From positions 18,171,130-18,235,129 of the forward strand of contig OY365813.1 in assembly GCA_959347315.1 (NCBI GenBank): a stretch of DNA of 64,000 bases, read 5' to 3'. Of the stretch, positions 1 to 10,599 are shown piece after piece. The number at the start of each line of letters is the position of its first letter. Within the stretch, counting starts at the first letter, position 1. The stretch comes from Bimastos eiseni. Taxonomy: Eukaryota; Annelida; Clitellata; Crassiclitellata; Lumbricidae. The notes beneath the pieces are model-generated. The model saw only the letters and a list, made by a program, of their open reading frames with translations. It had not been told where the DNA came from and did not search any database. Both the position numbers and the translations under genes were made by a program.

Positions 1-540
1 AGAGAAGGAAGAGAAGGAAGAGGAGGAGGAAGAAGAGGAGGAGGATGGGAGAAGGACGAGGAAGAGGAGGAAAGGAGGAAGAGGAGGAAGAGGAGGAAGA
101 GGAGGAAGAGGAGGAAGAGGAGGAAGAGGAGGAAGAGAAGGAAGAGAAGGAAGAGGAGGAGGAAGAAGAGGAGGAGGATGGGAGAAGGACGAGGAAGAGG
201 AGGAAAGGAGGAAGAGAAAGAGGAGGAGGAATAGGAGGAAGAGGAGGAAGACGAGGAAGAGGAGGAAGAGGAGGAAGAGGAGGAAGAGGAGGAAGAGGAG
301 GAAGAGGAGGAAGAGGAGGAAGAGGAGGAAGAGGAGGAAGAGGAGGAAGAGGAGGAAGAGGAGTGGAGGATGGGAGGAGGAGGAAGAAGAGGAGGAGGAG
401 GGAGGAGGGAGGAGGAAGAGGAGGAAGAGGAGGAAGAGGAGGAAGAGGAGGAAGAGGAGGAAGAGGAGGAAGAGGAGTGGAGGAAGAGGAGGAGTAGGAA
501 GAAGAGGAGGAGGAGGGAGGAGGGAGAGGAGGAGTAGGAG
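1..540. repeat. Purine-rich GAGGAA low-complexity tract
   Basis: Almost pure purine on the plus strand, built from GAGGAA and GGAAGA hexamers with occasional GGAGTGG interruptions. A segment containing GGATGGGAGAAGGACGAGG occurs twice (about 40 and 175), so the tract has a larger internal duplication. Open frames here encode only Glu or Gly/Arg runs and are by-products of the repeat. I see no gene. Confidence 0.95.
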
Positions 541-807
541 AGGCAGTTACAAAGGATGGTAGATGAGATGAGGCAGATGGGATGGACGAAGACATAGGCA
601 GAGCTATGGACGAAAACACCCGGAAGGAAAGCGATGCAGACTCACAGACGTTTCTAGAGAGGGAAAGAGAAGAAGAGGGAAAGAGGAACAGGGATATTGA
701 GAAGCAGAGGCAGAGGCAGAAGGAGATAGGGTGGGAGAGCGAAAGAGAGGAAGAGGATGGAAAGGGAGATGGAGCTGAAGGGCAGATGAAGAGGAAAAGG
801 AAGAGCG
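541..807. other. Purine-biased spacer, no gene seen
   Basis: Purine-biased sequence between two simple repeats. An open frame runs from 582 through the hexamer array to 1085, but its composition follows the repeats and nothing resembles a known domain. Confidence 0.6.
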
Positions 808-1028
808 AGAGGCAGAGGCAGAGGCAGAGGCAGAGGCAGAGGCAGAGGCAGAGGCAGAGGCAGAGGCAGAGGCAGAGGCAGAGGCAGAGGCAGAGGCAGA
901 GGCAGAGGCAGAGGCAGAGGCAGAGGCAGAGGCAGAGGCAGAGGCAGAGGCAGAGGCAGAGGCAGAGGCAGAGGCAGAGGCAGAGGCAGAGGCAGAGGCA
1001 GAGGCAGAGGCAGAGGCAGAGGCAGAGG
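808..1028. repeat. (GGCAGA)n hexanucleotide array
   Basis: About 36 near-perfect copies of GGCAGA over 220 bp. The plus strand reads as Arg-Gln repeats and the minus strand as Leu-Pro repeats, both long and open because the unit is a multiple of three with no stop. Confidence 0.98.
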
Positions 1029-1159
1029 GATGTCGTCGAAGATGTTGAAACGCAAATAATCTACGATGAAGCGAGAATTTTATGAGATTTCTGACGGATC
1101 GATCGATTTGTCGGTAAATAAATATCTATGGAGTGATTGATGGAATAATGGACGAAAAA

Positions 1160-1800
1160 GCAGACGGATGGATATAAAGACAGACAGACAAACAGGCCGA
1201 GACAGACACACACATACACTTACTGACAGACATACTGATATATATATATATATATATATATACACAATCAGACAGACAGACACACAGACAGCCGGATATG
1301 CATATGGATGGACGGGTGGGCGGGCGGGCAGCCGAGTAGACTATCCAACACACCCTGTAACAGACAGACAGAGAATCAACCAGATCTAAAGATAGCAACT
1401 GACCGACGGACGGACGGCCATAAAACCCCTCTAATTCACACATTACCAGTTTCCAAAAGTACCCCCACGACGCACTGCACGCACACACACGCACACACAT
1501 ACGAACACGCATGCACACGCACGCACACAGACAGGCACACAAACGCACACATTGCGCCACCAGTATACAAATGAAATCACTTAGACATTTATACACCGGT
1601 CAGGACATCAATGTTTCTAATTAGAATAGACCGAACGGACTACGATGAATGATCGAACGCCTGCCTATACGCACATATATATATATATATACACACACAT
1701 ATATACATATGTATATATAAATATGATGTGATTAGACACATATGTATGGGCCTATATATATATATATATATATATATATGAGCGATCAGAGTGTTCGTGT
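1160..1800. repeat. Cluster of GACA, (TA)n and (CA)n microsatellites
   Basis: Short runs of GACAGACA, (TA)n at about 1238-1262, 1673-1692 and 1753-1780, and ACAC/GCAC tracts at 1480-1550. No coding signal is visible. Confidence 0.85.
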
Positions 1801-2370
1801 GTAAACATAGCTTTCTATTAATGCAAACGATGATTCCATTTATGCCGACCGACCCTTCCACCATCCCTCTATTCCCTTCCCTGATTTTACGGCTTCATCG
1901 TCGCACGTTATACCGAGCGACCGATTAGGCAGCGTCGATTTCATCTGTTTCCACGTAGACTCGACAATCGTGTATTAATCCGCGTCGCATTTGCATAGCG
2001 ATCGCGTTAATCTCCGCCGCCACAGATCGTTTCTTACGGAAGACGGCGCGCCAACGCCGCTCAAGCTATCTCAGACAGGGAGCCGCCACCGCGCAGAGAT
2101 TAAGCGCAGCACCGCAGACCGAGAACCAGGCCCTGCCAGGGTGTTAAGCCAAATGGGAGAGCGAGAAAATAGTTCCGTGGAATAGCTGTGTAGAGCAGAA
2201 ATTTAATCTGGTAACAGTTCCTTTTATTATGCGAATATTATAATTATTTTATGAGTGTACATTATTTTACTCTAATTACTTTGAAGATGTCTGATTGCTT
2301 TACAATTGCTTGATATGTTTATTGTCAGAGTGTACATCTTTTGAACGTTCAAATTATGATGTGCCAGCAG
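1801..2370. other. Unannotated spacer
   Basis: Mixed-composition DNA with a CpG-richer stretch at about 1900-2110. A 64-residue open frame at 1991-2185 resembles nothing I recognise and lacks splice context. Nothing is supported. Confidence 0.5.
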
Positions 2371-2545
2371 TGCGTTTGCAAACGGTTCAATAAAGTAAAC
2401 ACATACTTACTTACTTACTTATATGACTTTGTTTAATATTGACGCTATTATTTACCCGTTGTAAGCTAGCGTGCCTTTGGTTGTAGTCTAATAAAGACTA
2501 TTCTTACGTACTTACTTACTTACTTACTTGCATACTTGCCTAAGA
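2371..2545 (+). repeat. Two retroposon 3' tails ending in (TTAC)n
   Basis: Two similar ends follow each other. One reads TTCAATAAAG, then a short linker, then (TTAC)n near 2410. The other reads CTAATAAAGACTATTC, then (TTAC)n near 2505-2528. AATAAAG followed by a tetranucleotide tail is typical of LINE or SINE 3' ends. No body or family can be named. Confidence 0.5.
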
Positions 2546-3100
2546 AATGTCAGTAATGCAGGCCTCTACATTGTGGTTGGTTCGCGTGATCAGGAGGCTG
2601 AGCTTTGTGTCTAATAACATAACTGTTTGTGCGTATAGGGCTCACGGTCTGATTAGAAGATGAAATGTCTAGTAATGTGTGGGCCATCGTGATTGGTTCA
2701 CGCGATTCGTAGGCTGCGACTTACCTCGAATAATGGATCCGATTTGTCCGTCAGAATAACGGTCTGATTGGATTAGAATCACGGTATGAATAAGCTAGCT
2801 TCAAAATGCTGTCGTAAGTAAGAACTTTTAGCAATTTCATTTTCTTAGCATCGGCACGTAATGGCGACAAGGATATGCAGGTGGTTCAATAAAGCACATC
2901 CTCGTACTTAAATGATGTAGGCCTACTTTGGCTATTAGTCTATTACATAAATAAAACTCTGGGTATAAAATATCTTTTGTCTGTAGTAGGGAGTTGCAAG
3001 GGTGAGCCCTGGGTCGGAGGTTGTAAGAGTACCGTGTAATCGGAGGAAATAATGGCATCAGACGCCATCACGGCACGTAGGAGTCGGACGTCAGCCTCCT
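2546..3100. repeat. Imperfect internal duplication, about 120 bp unit
   Basis: Related blocks appear at about 2550-2650 and 2670-2760. Both contain a TTGGTTC-CG-TGAT-like core, an AGGCTG segment and the phrase ACGGTCTGATT (2643 and 2760). This looks like a diverged direct repeat. The rest of the stretch shows no gene. Confidence 0.4.
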
Positions 3101-3559
3101 TTACCAAGCTACAATAATATAATTATATATATATAATATATTTTTATATAATATACTACTATATAGTCTTTTCAATAATAAAATACCTCTCCATGCAACA
3201 TGATACCTAGACATTTGCCTCACATTGCTTCTCTGTAGGGGTAACTTGCTGGTGAAGGTAAAGGGTGGCGGGCAGAATCTGCCTTCACTATGGATCAGAT
3301 TTGTAACCACACCTGCTGGTACACAGTGGGCGCAAAATATACGACTCCTTCGAAGCGGAAGTCGGTCTATTGCGGCTGTGTTCGCCGATATACAGCAACG
3401 CCAGGCAGTTTGTGGGGACCCTAGTTGTCAGAGTTACAGTGATAAGCAGAATCTCTTCCGGGTAACGGTGCGGTTTGCCCAATCGCGAGTCCAGCAAGAC
3501 CCTATCTGGCCTAAACAATGAATTTTTTAAGTTGGAGTTATGGATGTGTGCGTATATAA

Positions 3560-3941
3560 TAATGGATAAGGAACGAGAAGCTGAGGAACCTGGTTCGATG
3601 CCCGGAGCCACCGTAAACTTGACTAATCCGTCTTTCGCTAGGCGGCATTTGTTAGGCGGCGGATTTGGATAAATTAGGTGCATAGCGTAATGGGCGCCTT
3701 GCATGGCTGCCTTAGAATAATGGATAACACACTTGGGCGCCGAACTGAAGAACTGAGTTCGAAACTCGTATCAAGTTAAGGTTGATTGTTCCTTCTTTCG
3801 CATGGCGGCGCAGCTGGTTAAATTAGATGTATAACTTATGGGGCCTTGCATGGCTGCCGACGGTTAAATTCGACTACTTTAATAATTTGCCATAATTCGT
3901 TCATTCTGTGCTTATAATCATACTGCGTTTATCAGTTTTAA

Positions 3942-3950
<9 letters not shown>
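3560..3950 (+). repeat. tRNA-derived SINE-like repeats
   Basis: Two B-box-like motifs lie in a repetitive stretch: GGTTCGATGCC at 3592-3602 and GAGTTCGAAACTC at 3755-3767. Each is preceded by an ATGGATAA segment. The following phrases GCCTTGCATGGCTGCC (twice) and GGTTAAATTCGACT recur at 7040-7070 and, weakly, at 9310-9345, showing a dispersed family. The stretch ends in a (TTA)n tail. No full tRNA fold was built, so RNA polymerase III origin is inferred from the B boxes. Confidence 0.5.
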
Positions 3951-3974
<24 letters not shown>

Positions 3975-4018
3975 GCTGTCGTTATTGTCCCTATAATAGT
4001 AATAAAAACAACAACAAC

Positions 4019-4068
<50 letters not shown>

Positions 4069-4245
4069 TAATAATAATATTAATATTAATAACAATAATA
4101 ATTAAAATAATAATAATAATTATTATTATAATTACAATTATAATTGTTTTTAGCATTTTATCATCATCATCATAATCATCATCATCATCAACACCATCAC
4201 CACCACCACCCCCATCATCATCATCATCATCATCATCATCATTAT
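3942..4245. repeat. (TTA)n, (AAT)n and (ATC)n microsatellites
   Basis: (TTA)n at 3942-3975, (AAT)n at 4018-4110 and a CATCAT/CACCAC tract at 4159-4242 lie end to end. Open frames here are homopolymeric Asn, Ile or His. Confidence 0.97.
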
Positions 4246-4479
4246 TTCAGTGAGCAACGCCAACGGCTTCCTGCACAGCGTATGCGCGCTGCAGAGATTG
4301 GCCCCCTAGGACAGGCAGCAGTCAATAGACGGACAATCGATTGATTCGATAATATCTGATTAGCTGGCAGTCTGATGATTAGATTGACAAGCGAGATGAT
4401 TAATTGAATTGCCTTATTTATATTTCGCCCGATTGCTTCGCCAGATATGATTCGATTTAGTGCCAGACATCCGCTCTCT

Positions 4480-4620
4480 CTTCCTCCCTCCATCCATCCA
4501 TCCCTCTCTCTTCCTTCTTCCCCGTCTCTTCCCACCTCTCTCTCTCTCTCTTTCTGCTCCTCCTCCTCCTACCCTGCTATCGCTACCCCTGTTCTTCCCC
4601 TCTCCCAGATAAACCTCTTC
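4480..4620. repeat. Pyrimidine-rich CT tract
   Basis: CTCTCT and CCTCCT runs over about 140 bp, with no gene signal. Confidence 0.85.
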
Positions 4621-4699
4621 CTTGAGGATTTCTCGCATGAGCGCCACTTATATAGCGCAATGCACAATCTTCACGATCGCTGGACGCCATCGTGGGGCA

Positions 4700-4870
4700 A
4701 GTGTGCTAGATATACATATATTATATATAATATTATATAATGTACACACATGAATACATATACGTATGTATAAATTATATAATAATTATATATATATATG
4801 AATATATATATATATATATGAATATATATATATATGAACATATATATATATATATATGTTCATACAGTGT
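4700..4870. repeat. (TA)n-rich tract
   Basis: Repeated TATATA blocks separated by GAATA or GAACA, with several short self-complementary segments. No coding content. Confidence 0.9.
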
Positions 4871-4984
4871 GCATATGATTGGATAAGTATACACGCATAC
4901 ATAGGTATACGTATATTAAAAGAGAAACGTACACATAGCTGTGTACTTTAATATGATCGGCTGCACAGGGCACTTATATTCGCA

Positions 4985-5496
4985 TTGCTTCTATTCTCCT
5001 CCTCATCCGCCTTCGCTTCCGACTCCTTGCTTCTTTCATCTCAACTGTCTCCTCCTTCTCATTCTCCTCTTCCACGACGTCCTTCCCGTCCTCAACTCCC
5101 TCTTCCCACTCATCATTCTCGTCATCTTCCTCCTTCTCAATCCTTCTCCTCTTGGTCGGCCTGTTGATATATTCCTTCTTAATTCTCGCATTTCTCGTCA
5201 TCATTTTTTCTCATTGTCCCTGGCCATCTTCCTGTCTTCTTCCACCCCTCCTCCCTTCTCGACTCTACTCTTTGTTCTCCTCGTCCTCCTCCTGTGCCTC
5301 CTCTTCCTCTTCTTCCTATCTTCCTCTTATTCCTCTTCATCCCATCCTCCTTAGACTAATCCTGCGATTTTTCCCCTCATCGTCTTTTTCATCCTCATCT
5401 TCCTATCTTCCTCTTCCTCTCCTCCCCTTTTCCTCCTCCTATTCCTCCCACTTTCTCCTCCTCCTATCCTCCTCCCCTTCCTCAACCTCCTTCACT
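4985..5496. repeat. Pyrimidine-rich CTCCTC tract
   Basis: About 500 bp of TCCTCC/TTCTTC-type sequence running into the assembly gap. The Leu/Ser-rich open frames are compositional. Confidence 0.9.
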
Positions 5497-5696
5497 NNNN
5501 NNNNNNNNNNNNNNNNNNNNNNNNNNNNNNNNNNNNNNNNNNNNNNNNNNNNNNNNNNNNNNNNNNNNNNNNNNNNNNNNNNNNNNNNNNNNNNNNNNNN
5601 NNNNNNNNNNNNNNNNNNNNNNNNNNNNNNNNNNNNNNNNNNNNNNNNNNNNNNNNNNNNNNNNNNNNNNNNNNNNNNNNNNNNNNNNNNNNNNNN
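5497..5696. other. Assembly gap, 200 N
   Basis: Exactly 200 undetermined bases, probably a placeholder length. It directly follows a long pyrimidine tract, the kind of sequence that breaks assemblies, so the real missing length may differ. Confidence 0.99.
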
Positions 5697-5894
5697 CATC
5701 CATTGAAAAAAAATCAATGTGCTCCACTCAACGCAAGTAGCAATACACCCAAACACATTGACAGACACCCACGACGACACGCACAGCATATAGCGTACAG
5801 TCCTACACTCGTGAGAGGGCCTACACTCACATGCAGAACGCACACTTGGAAAAAATGATCCCATAATGATACAATGAATATATATAGTAAGTAT

Positions 5895-5916
5895 AATGAT
5901 AATGATGATGATGATG

Positions 5917-5991
<75 letters not shown>
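5895..5991. repeat. (GAT)n/(AAT)n microsatellite
   Basis: GATGATGAT passes into about 28 copies of AAT immediately before a retroelement fragment. Confidence 0.97.
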
Positions 5992-5996
5992 GTTGG

Positions 5997-6332
5997 GATA
6001 TAACAACTAGCCACACGTGCGCCTCCTCCTACAGCCACCTGTCTTCGGCAGTGCCTGTCGGTGCATCTGAACATGCCGCGAACCGAAAGTGCTCCAAGTA
6101 TTCTACTCTTCCCACCACATATGACTTCGTTCCCTTGGCATTCGAATTACTGGGACCCATCAATCGCGCTGGACGCGAGTTCTTGACGGAGTTGGGTAGC
6201 CGCATGACCGCCGTATCAGGAGATCCTATGGAGACCGTGCACTTGTTTCAACGTTTCTCCATTTGCACTCAAAGATTCAACGCCGTAGCGTTCAGAGGCA
6301 CGTTCAAACAGCCCACCGGGATCGATAATTAA
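5997..6332 (+). mobile_element. Retroelement C-terminal domain fragment
   Basis: The open frame after the AAT run ends at a TAA (6330-6332). Its C-terminal part contains KYSTLPTTYDFVPLAFE, then LTELGSRMTAVSGDP and FLF/HLFQRFSICTQRFNAVAFRG-type text. From memory of the families, this pattern is typical of the extreme C terminus of reverse-transcriptase-bearing elements in marine invertebrates, a region that may be a PD-(D/E)XK-like nuclease. The reverse transcriptase itself is absent, so this is a 3'-end relic. The family-level call is an inference. Confidence 0.5.
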
Positions 6333-6469
6333 AGAACTGTCAGTCAGCATGTCAGTATTTTTGGAAAAGCGCAGAAGGACTGTTGTACGTGCCACTGCGC
6401 CGACGGATAATATAAATAATAATAAAATAAAAAGCGGGAAACATCTTACCTTTTCTAACGCCTTTTGAT

Positions 6470-6540
6470 CACCATACAGCGCTTTAACGCAATAGCGTTC
6501 AAAGGCTCTTTGGCCACTTGTGAGACCGACAAGTAGGGTC
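6470..6540 (+). mobile_element. Second, shorter copy of the same retroelement end
   Basis: In one frame the sequence reads IQRFNAIAFKGSLATCETDK then a stop, parallel to QRFNAVAFRGTF at about 6266-6300. Only about 25 residues are preserved. A second, more decayed copy therefore follows the first by about 200 bp. Confidence 0.45.
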
Positions 6541-6559
6541 TTTCCAGACTAAATTTTCT

Positions 6560-6640
6560 AATTCTAATTAATAATCTAGTCGCTGAGGGATCATGTATAC
6601 CTCGGGATAAAAAAATAATAATGCTAATAATAATTTATCT
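6560..6640 (+). repeat. Dispersed repeat end with AAT-rich tail
   Basis: GATCATGTATACCTCGGGAT followed by A/AAT-rich sequence matches the ends at 21025-21061 and, in part, 48477-48500. It is a short piece of a dispersed family. Confidence 0.4.
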
Positions 6641-6849
6641 ATCAAATTTTCAACTTATTTTAAATGTTAACGATAAACCGTCATAAATTTAGTTCAAATT
6701 TGTTCCTGCATTTTAGGCCTTAATTATTATCAGAAAATAAGGTGTGTTCAAAGTGTCCTTCATCGGCCTCAACACAAACTTCAATTAAGACTTGTGCGCC
6801 ATTTGCCGAGAGGGGCAGCAATAACTAGCTAATCAAATTCTTGCCAGGC

Positions 6850-6962
6850 TGTCCAGGCACCAACGATTTCTGGATGCCAAATAGCCCGGATTTAAACCCG
6901 GTTGATTATAAGATTTTGGGGAATGTAAGAGAAGGGTTACATGAAAAATCTGTTAATAATAA
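6850..6962 (+). mobile_element. mariner-type transposase C-terminal relic
   Basis: The frame reads FWMPNSPDLNPVDYKILGN followed by about ten related residues. SPDLNPVDY followed by an IWG-like triplet is the hallmark around the third catalytic Asp of mariner (DD34D) transposases. Upstream catalytic motifs, start and terminal repeats are not visible, so this is a small dead fragment. Confidence 0.7.
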
Positions 6963-7014
6963 CCAAATTCTAATATTGTACAATCTGTTTTCTCAATTAG
7001 CGAACAATCGCCAA

Positions 7015-7175
7015 TTTGCATGCATAGCGCACTAGAGCCTTGCATGTCTGCCCACAGTTAAATTCGACTTCTGTGATAAATTGTCGTCATTCATTCGTAC
7101 TGTACCCGAACTGTCTTGTAATCCTAGTCCTACTGCAATTTGTCAGTTTGAAATGAAACGGAAACTATTATTATT
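7015..7175 (+). repeat. Dispersed repeat copy, related to 3690-3950
   Basis: GCCTTGCATGTCTGCC, ACAGTTAAATTCGACT and a CATTCGT-CTGT segment occur in the same order as at 3840-3930, giving a second copy of that SINE-like family. Confidence 0.5.
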
Positions 7176-8440
7176 ACGCCACACTTATAAAGATAGCATG
7201 GGACTACAATAGATTAGTCGTAGCTACTCTAGAGCTAAGTGCTGTTGCCCAGGGCACCCGCTTATGTACGAGCGCTCGTATGGGATATATTCACTATTTA
7301 CGACTTGATTTATATGATTTCGTTGGTTAAGAATTCTATGGATATCCGAAACCAGCAAAATTTTATCCAAAAAAATAACGAAATTTAAAAATCTAATTAA
7401 GAATATCCTGTCGCACAACCGACCGCTAGGCTACTGTTATCGTTGACACTTGTTAGGCGTCACTCTCCGACCTCTAGCGCCGAGTACGCAACAGCGTCAA
7501 CGTATATGACTCAAGAGATTGTGAACGACGTCATTAATAATAAACGACTCGATTTAATAAATGGTCGGCTTTAATTCAAACCTCAGTCGAATGGATGGCT
7601 GAGCAGTTAAATCGAGTTTGGTCTGAATCGCCAGACTCGGCATGACAGATGGCGGCGCGGACTAACTCACTGTGGACGATAATACATGACCGACCGCCTC
7701 GAAACCAAACGTTGGCGTTGCTAATCAAGCGATCTGCCTTTCCGATGGATTTTTCAACTCGATGCATTTCGCAATTAACTGAAACGCCAGTTCGGGCTTA
7801 TCGTCGGGGGCTGACTGACTGTTAGAAGCGTGGATTATGATATTTAGTCGGAGAGATAATCCACGTCAGCGTCAATATCGTTACGGCGGCGTCGATCCGA
7901 AGCTATTATTGTGTGACAGCCAACTCTCTGAAAATTAAAGCATTGTGTTCGACGGTTAAGTTGTCGCGCATAGATCGAGCAGATAAAAATTTAATTTAGA
8001 TGGAACGTTAGTCGTCGGATATGGACGCCATAGTGTCCGATTGCACATTTTGAGATATCTAATGCACTCCATGCTTTCAGCATTATATATAAGCCTGTGC
8101 CTATATTTATAGCCTACATAAAATATATAAATTTATACACTTGAGTACACGCTTATAAAAATTGCCCTTGCTATCGGCTCGGTAGCATTATCGTTCTTTC
8201 ACCATGTCCTTTATCTTTGACATGAAATTGGAAAAGAATTCACCATAATCGCGAAACTTGCGTACGTAAGTTGGCCTACAACAGAAGTTACGAGACTCTA
8301 GGCCTAGATTACGGTGCAATTATATATCTAAACGTAAGCTTAAGTGCACTGGACAGGCATGGTTATCTAATGCCGACTGGAAAGCATGTTCTAAGTGCCT
8401 AGGTACTTCGTACACGCACTCTTGTTCGTGCGCCAGTTCT
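7176..8440. other. No gene seen
   Basis: About 1.27 kb of unique-looking DNA. Open frames are all under 90 codons with no recognisable motif. Confidence 0.5.
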
Positions 8441-8721
8441 CTATCGACCAGAGGTGTAACAAGGTTTTGAAAAGTGGGGGGCACAATTTCAAAAATATTG
8501 CGCGAAGCGCCAAAAAATTTTCTTTGCCCCCCAGTTTTTTAATTTTGCCTCCCAGAAATTTGAAAAATGAGGGGGCAGAAAAAATCTTAGTGAAAGTCAT
8601 CTTAAAAAGCCATTGGAGAAACATAAAAAAACGATTTGGGAGCACATGCGGGGGCACTGAGCACGAAAACTGGGGGACCGGTGCCCCCCTGCCTTCCGCT
8701 TGCTACACCCCTGCTATTGAC
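8441..8721. mobile_element. Non-autonomous hAT element (MITE) with TSD
   Basis: The element spans 8449-8713. It begins CAGAGGTGTAACAAG and ends CTTGCTACACCCCTG, giving near-perfect 15-bp inverted termini starting with CAG, as in hAT transposons. Flanking octamers CTATCGAC (8441-8448) and CTATTGAC (8714-8721) match at 7 of 8, the hAT target-site duplication length. The interior is 235 bp with G/C-run blocks and no transposase, so it depends on another element for movement. Confidence 0.88.
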
Positions 8722-9120
8722 TGTAATTACACGAAGCAAACGTAATAGAATTTGAGAACCGATTGTCAAGTCTAATCCCTTTGCCTTATGAGAACTCCAA
8801 TGAGAGAGATCTTTAGAAACACGAAAACCGTTATATTAAATAAAATTTACAATTCAAATAAAATCTAATAATTAATTTGACGTAGGCGTGCTCACTAGTT
8901 AACAAGATGATATGACTTTCAAATATCAAAACACAAGGCATATAATTATATTTAGAGCAAATTAAGTGACAGGATAATTTAATAAAGGTAATGCCCTGTC
9001 TTCTCAATTGTTGGACCCTTGATTTGGAATGGTACGTGACCTCTTATTAGAGATTCAAATATTGCTAAATATATAGTGCGTCTGCATTTCATAACTTGCC
9101 CCAGTTTATAATTGTTGCTG
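8722..9120. other. No gene seen
   Basis: AT-rich spacer between two repeats; nothing recognised. Confidence 0.5.
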
Positions 9121-9345
9121 CCTTGGTTGGGCTGGAGCGCCTAGGAGCAGGGGAACTGGCGCTATATAAATTCCTGAAAATGACACCGGCGTGCAGAACT
9201 GAGAAAGCAAGTTCGCTTTCCGTATCACTCTAAAGTTGACAATTAAGTCTTTCATTAGCTAAGCGGCGGCGTTGTTAAATCATGAATATGTGATGAGTGG
9301 GTTGCAGGCTGCCGACCTAAGAATGCTGTCGACAGTTAAATCAAA
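9121..9345 (+). repeat. LINE/SINE 3' end plus SINE-like sequence
   Basis: GGTTGGGCTGGAGCGCC leads to GGCGCTATATAAATTC at 9158-9173, the 3'-end motif seen on many other repeats in this window. Then follow a poor B-box-like region and GACAGTTAAATC (about 9330), related to 3690-3950. Several short retroposons probably overlap here. Confidence 0.4.
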
Positions 9346-9391
9346 GTCATGTAACAGTAACACACGTAGCTAGTCATCTGTTCATACTGTA

Positions 9392-10555
9392 AGGTGACAT
9401 AAAAGTTCGTTCACCGTTTTCAAAATGCGTTTTCTCAGTAAGGACTTAATATTTTTATCTGATATGTTGTCAGTGCATAGGCCTACACGTGTCAAATGAA
9501 AGATAGGCTACTGTGGTCGCCATTATATATTAAAAAAATTGAAGAGGACCAGTTTCTCGGAAAAACTGCCATGCGATACAGTTTGTTCATTATAAAATCA
9601 CTGCAAAACTAAATATTTGGCCAAGTAGACCATAACACAACATTGGTGCCTAGGTCTTACAGACGAACGCTATTAGCGTACAGTATTTTCGTTCTGCTTA
9701 ATGACAGCACGGACTCTTAAACAGCATGGACTGAATCAGCGACTGAAGTGTCCCAACTTCTATCGATCTCCACGCTCGTTGGGGGCGGCGTTTAAGCTAA
9801 TCAACGCTCTTTGTCTCGGGATCTTCAAACACGCTGAGGGACAAAATCCCTACTCCACAAGTTCTCAATAAAAGAGATCCGGAGAATTCTGGCGGCCAGT
9901 TTTTTGGCTTTATTCGTGACGGGAGTTTTTGTCAAGTCACTTCGTCGTCACAGCTGAAGTATGACAACGTGCACCAACCCGCAGAAATACTCCCAAGATC
10001 ATTGTCAAAAAGTAACTCGATCGTTGCATAGCACTGCCGTTGTCTCTCGAATGCTGGCTTCACGTATTACTCTAGAATGTATAATGCAGTACTGCGAGTT
10101 CAGTCTTGTACGTAAGACCCTCCTTGGCCGTCATCCCACCCCACATCATCACTGACGGACTAAACTTCATCTGTGGAGCAGACGGATCATTCTTCTCCCA
10201 TGAAACCCGAACTGTATCGGTTTGTGCATTCCGTACATAAAACACATTAAACGGCGACTAATCGGTGAACAAAACATTAGACCAGTCATCCGCAGTCCAG
10301 TGTCGAAATTTGCTCATATTTTTACTCAAGTAAGAGGCGTGAATAATCGTTACGTCATATCCAGACACAAGCCGGAAATGTCCCTCGCGAGCAGCAGTGT
10401 TCACTGTCACTTCATTTCATGCACGCTCGACCTCAAATTTTTAGAGTTATAATACATTTGAGTCCTGCATAGTCTTGAAAAATATTTAAGAGATCCGAAT
10501 CATTTTGACCGACATATTTAAGTTTGAAAACAGTGAACGAACGTTTGTGTCACTC
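9392..10555 (-). mobile_element. Tc1-like DNA transposon with TIRs, dead transposase
   Basis: Both ends carry inverted repeats of at least 25 bp: AGGTGACATAAAAGTTCG with a TTCACCGTTTTCAAAA continuation at the left, and the complement of GAGTGACACAAACGTTCG with TTCACTGTTTTCAAA at the right. A TA dinucleotide flanks each end (9390-9391 and 10556-10557), the Tc1/mariner target. The minus strand encodes decayed transposase. At about 10070-10330 it reads RHWTADDWSNVLFTD, an FYVRN-like stretch and MMWGGMTAKEGLT, matching the region around the second catalytic Asp. ISFIENLWSRD at about 9840-9880 matches the PIENLW region. In-frame stops and frameshifts make it non-functional. Its 1164-bp length is shorter than a typical full Tc1 element (about 1.6 kb), so internal deletion is likely. 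Confidence 0.85.
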
Positions 10556-10599
10556 TATAATTTATAGCTGCCTATTTATGCATAATCGAACAGCGATAT

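Noticed and set aside
582..1085. Arg-Gln-rich 167-codon frame
   Set aside because: Composition is dictated by the GGCAGA array.
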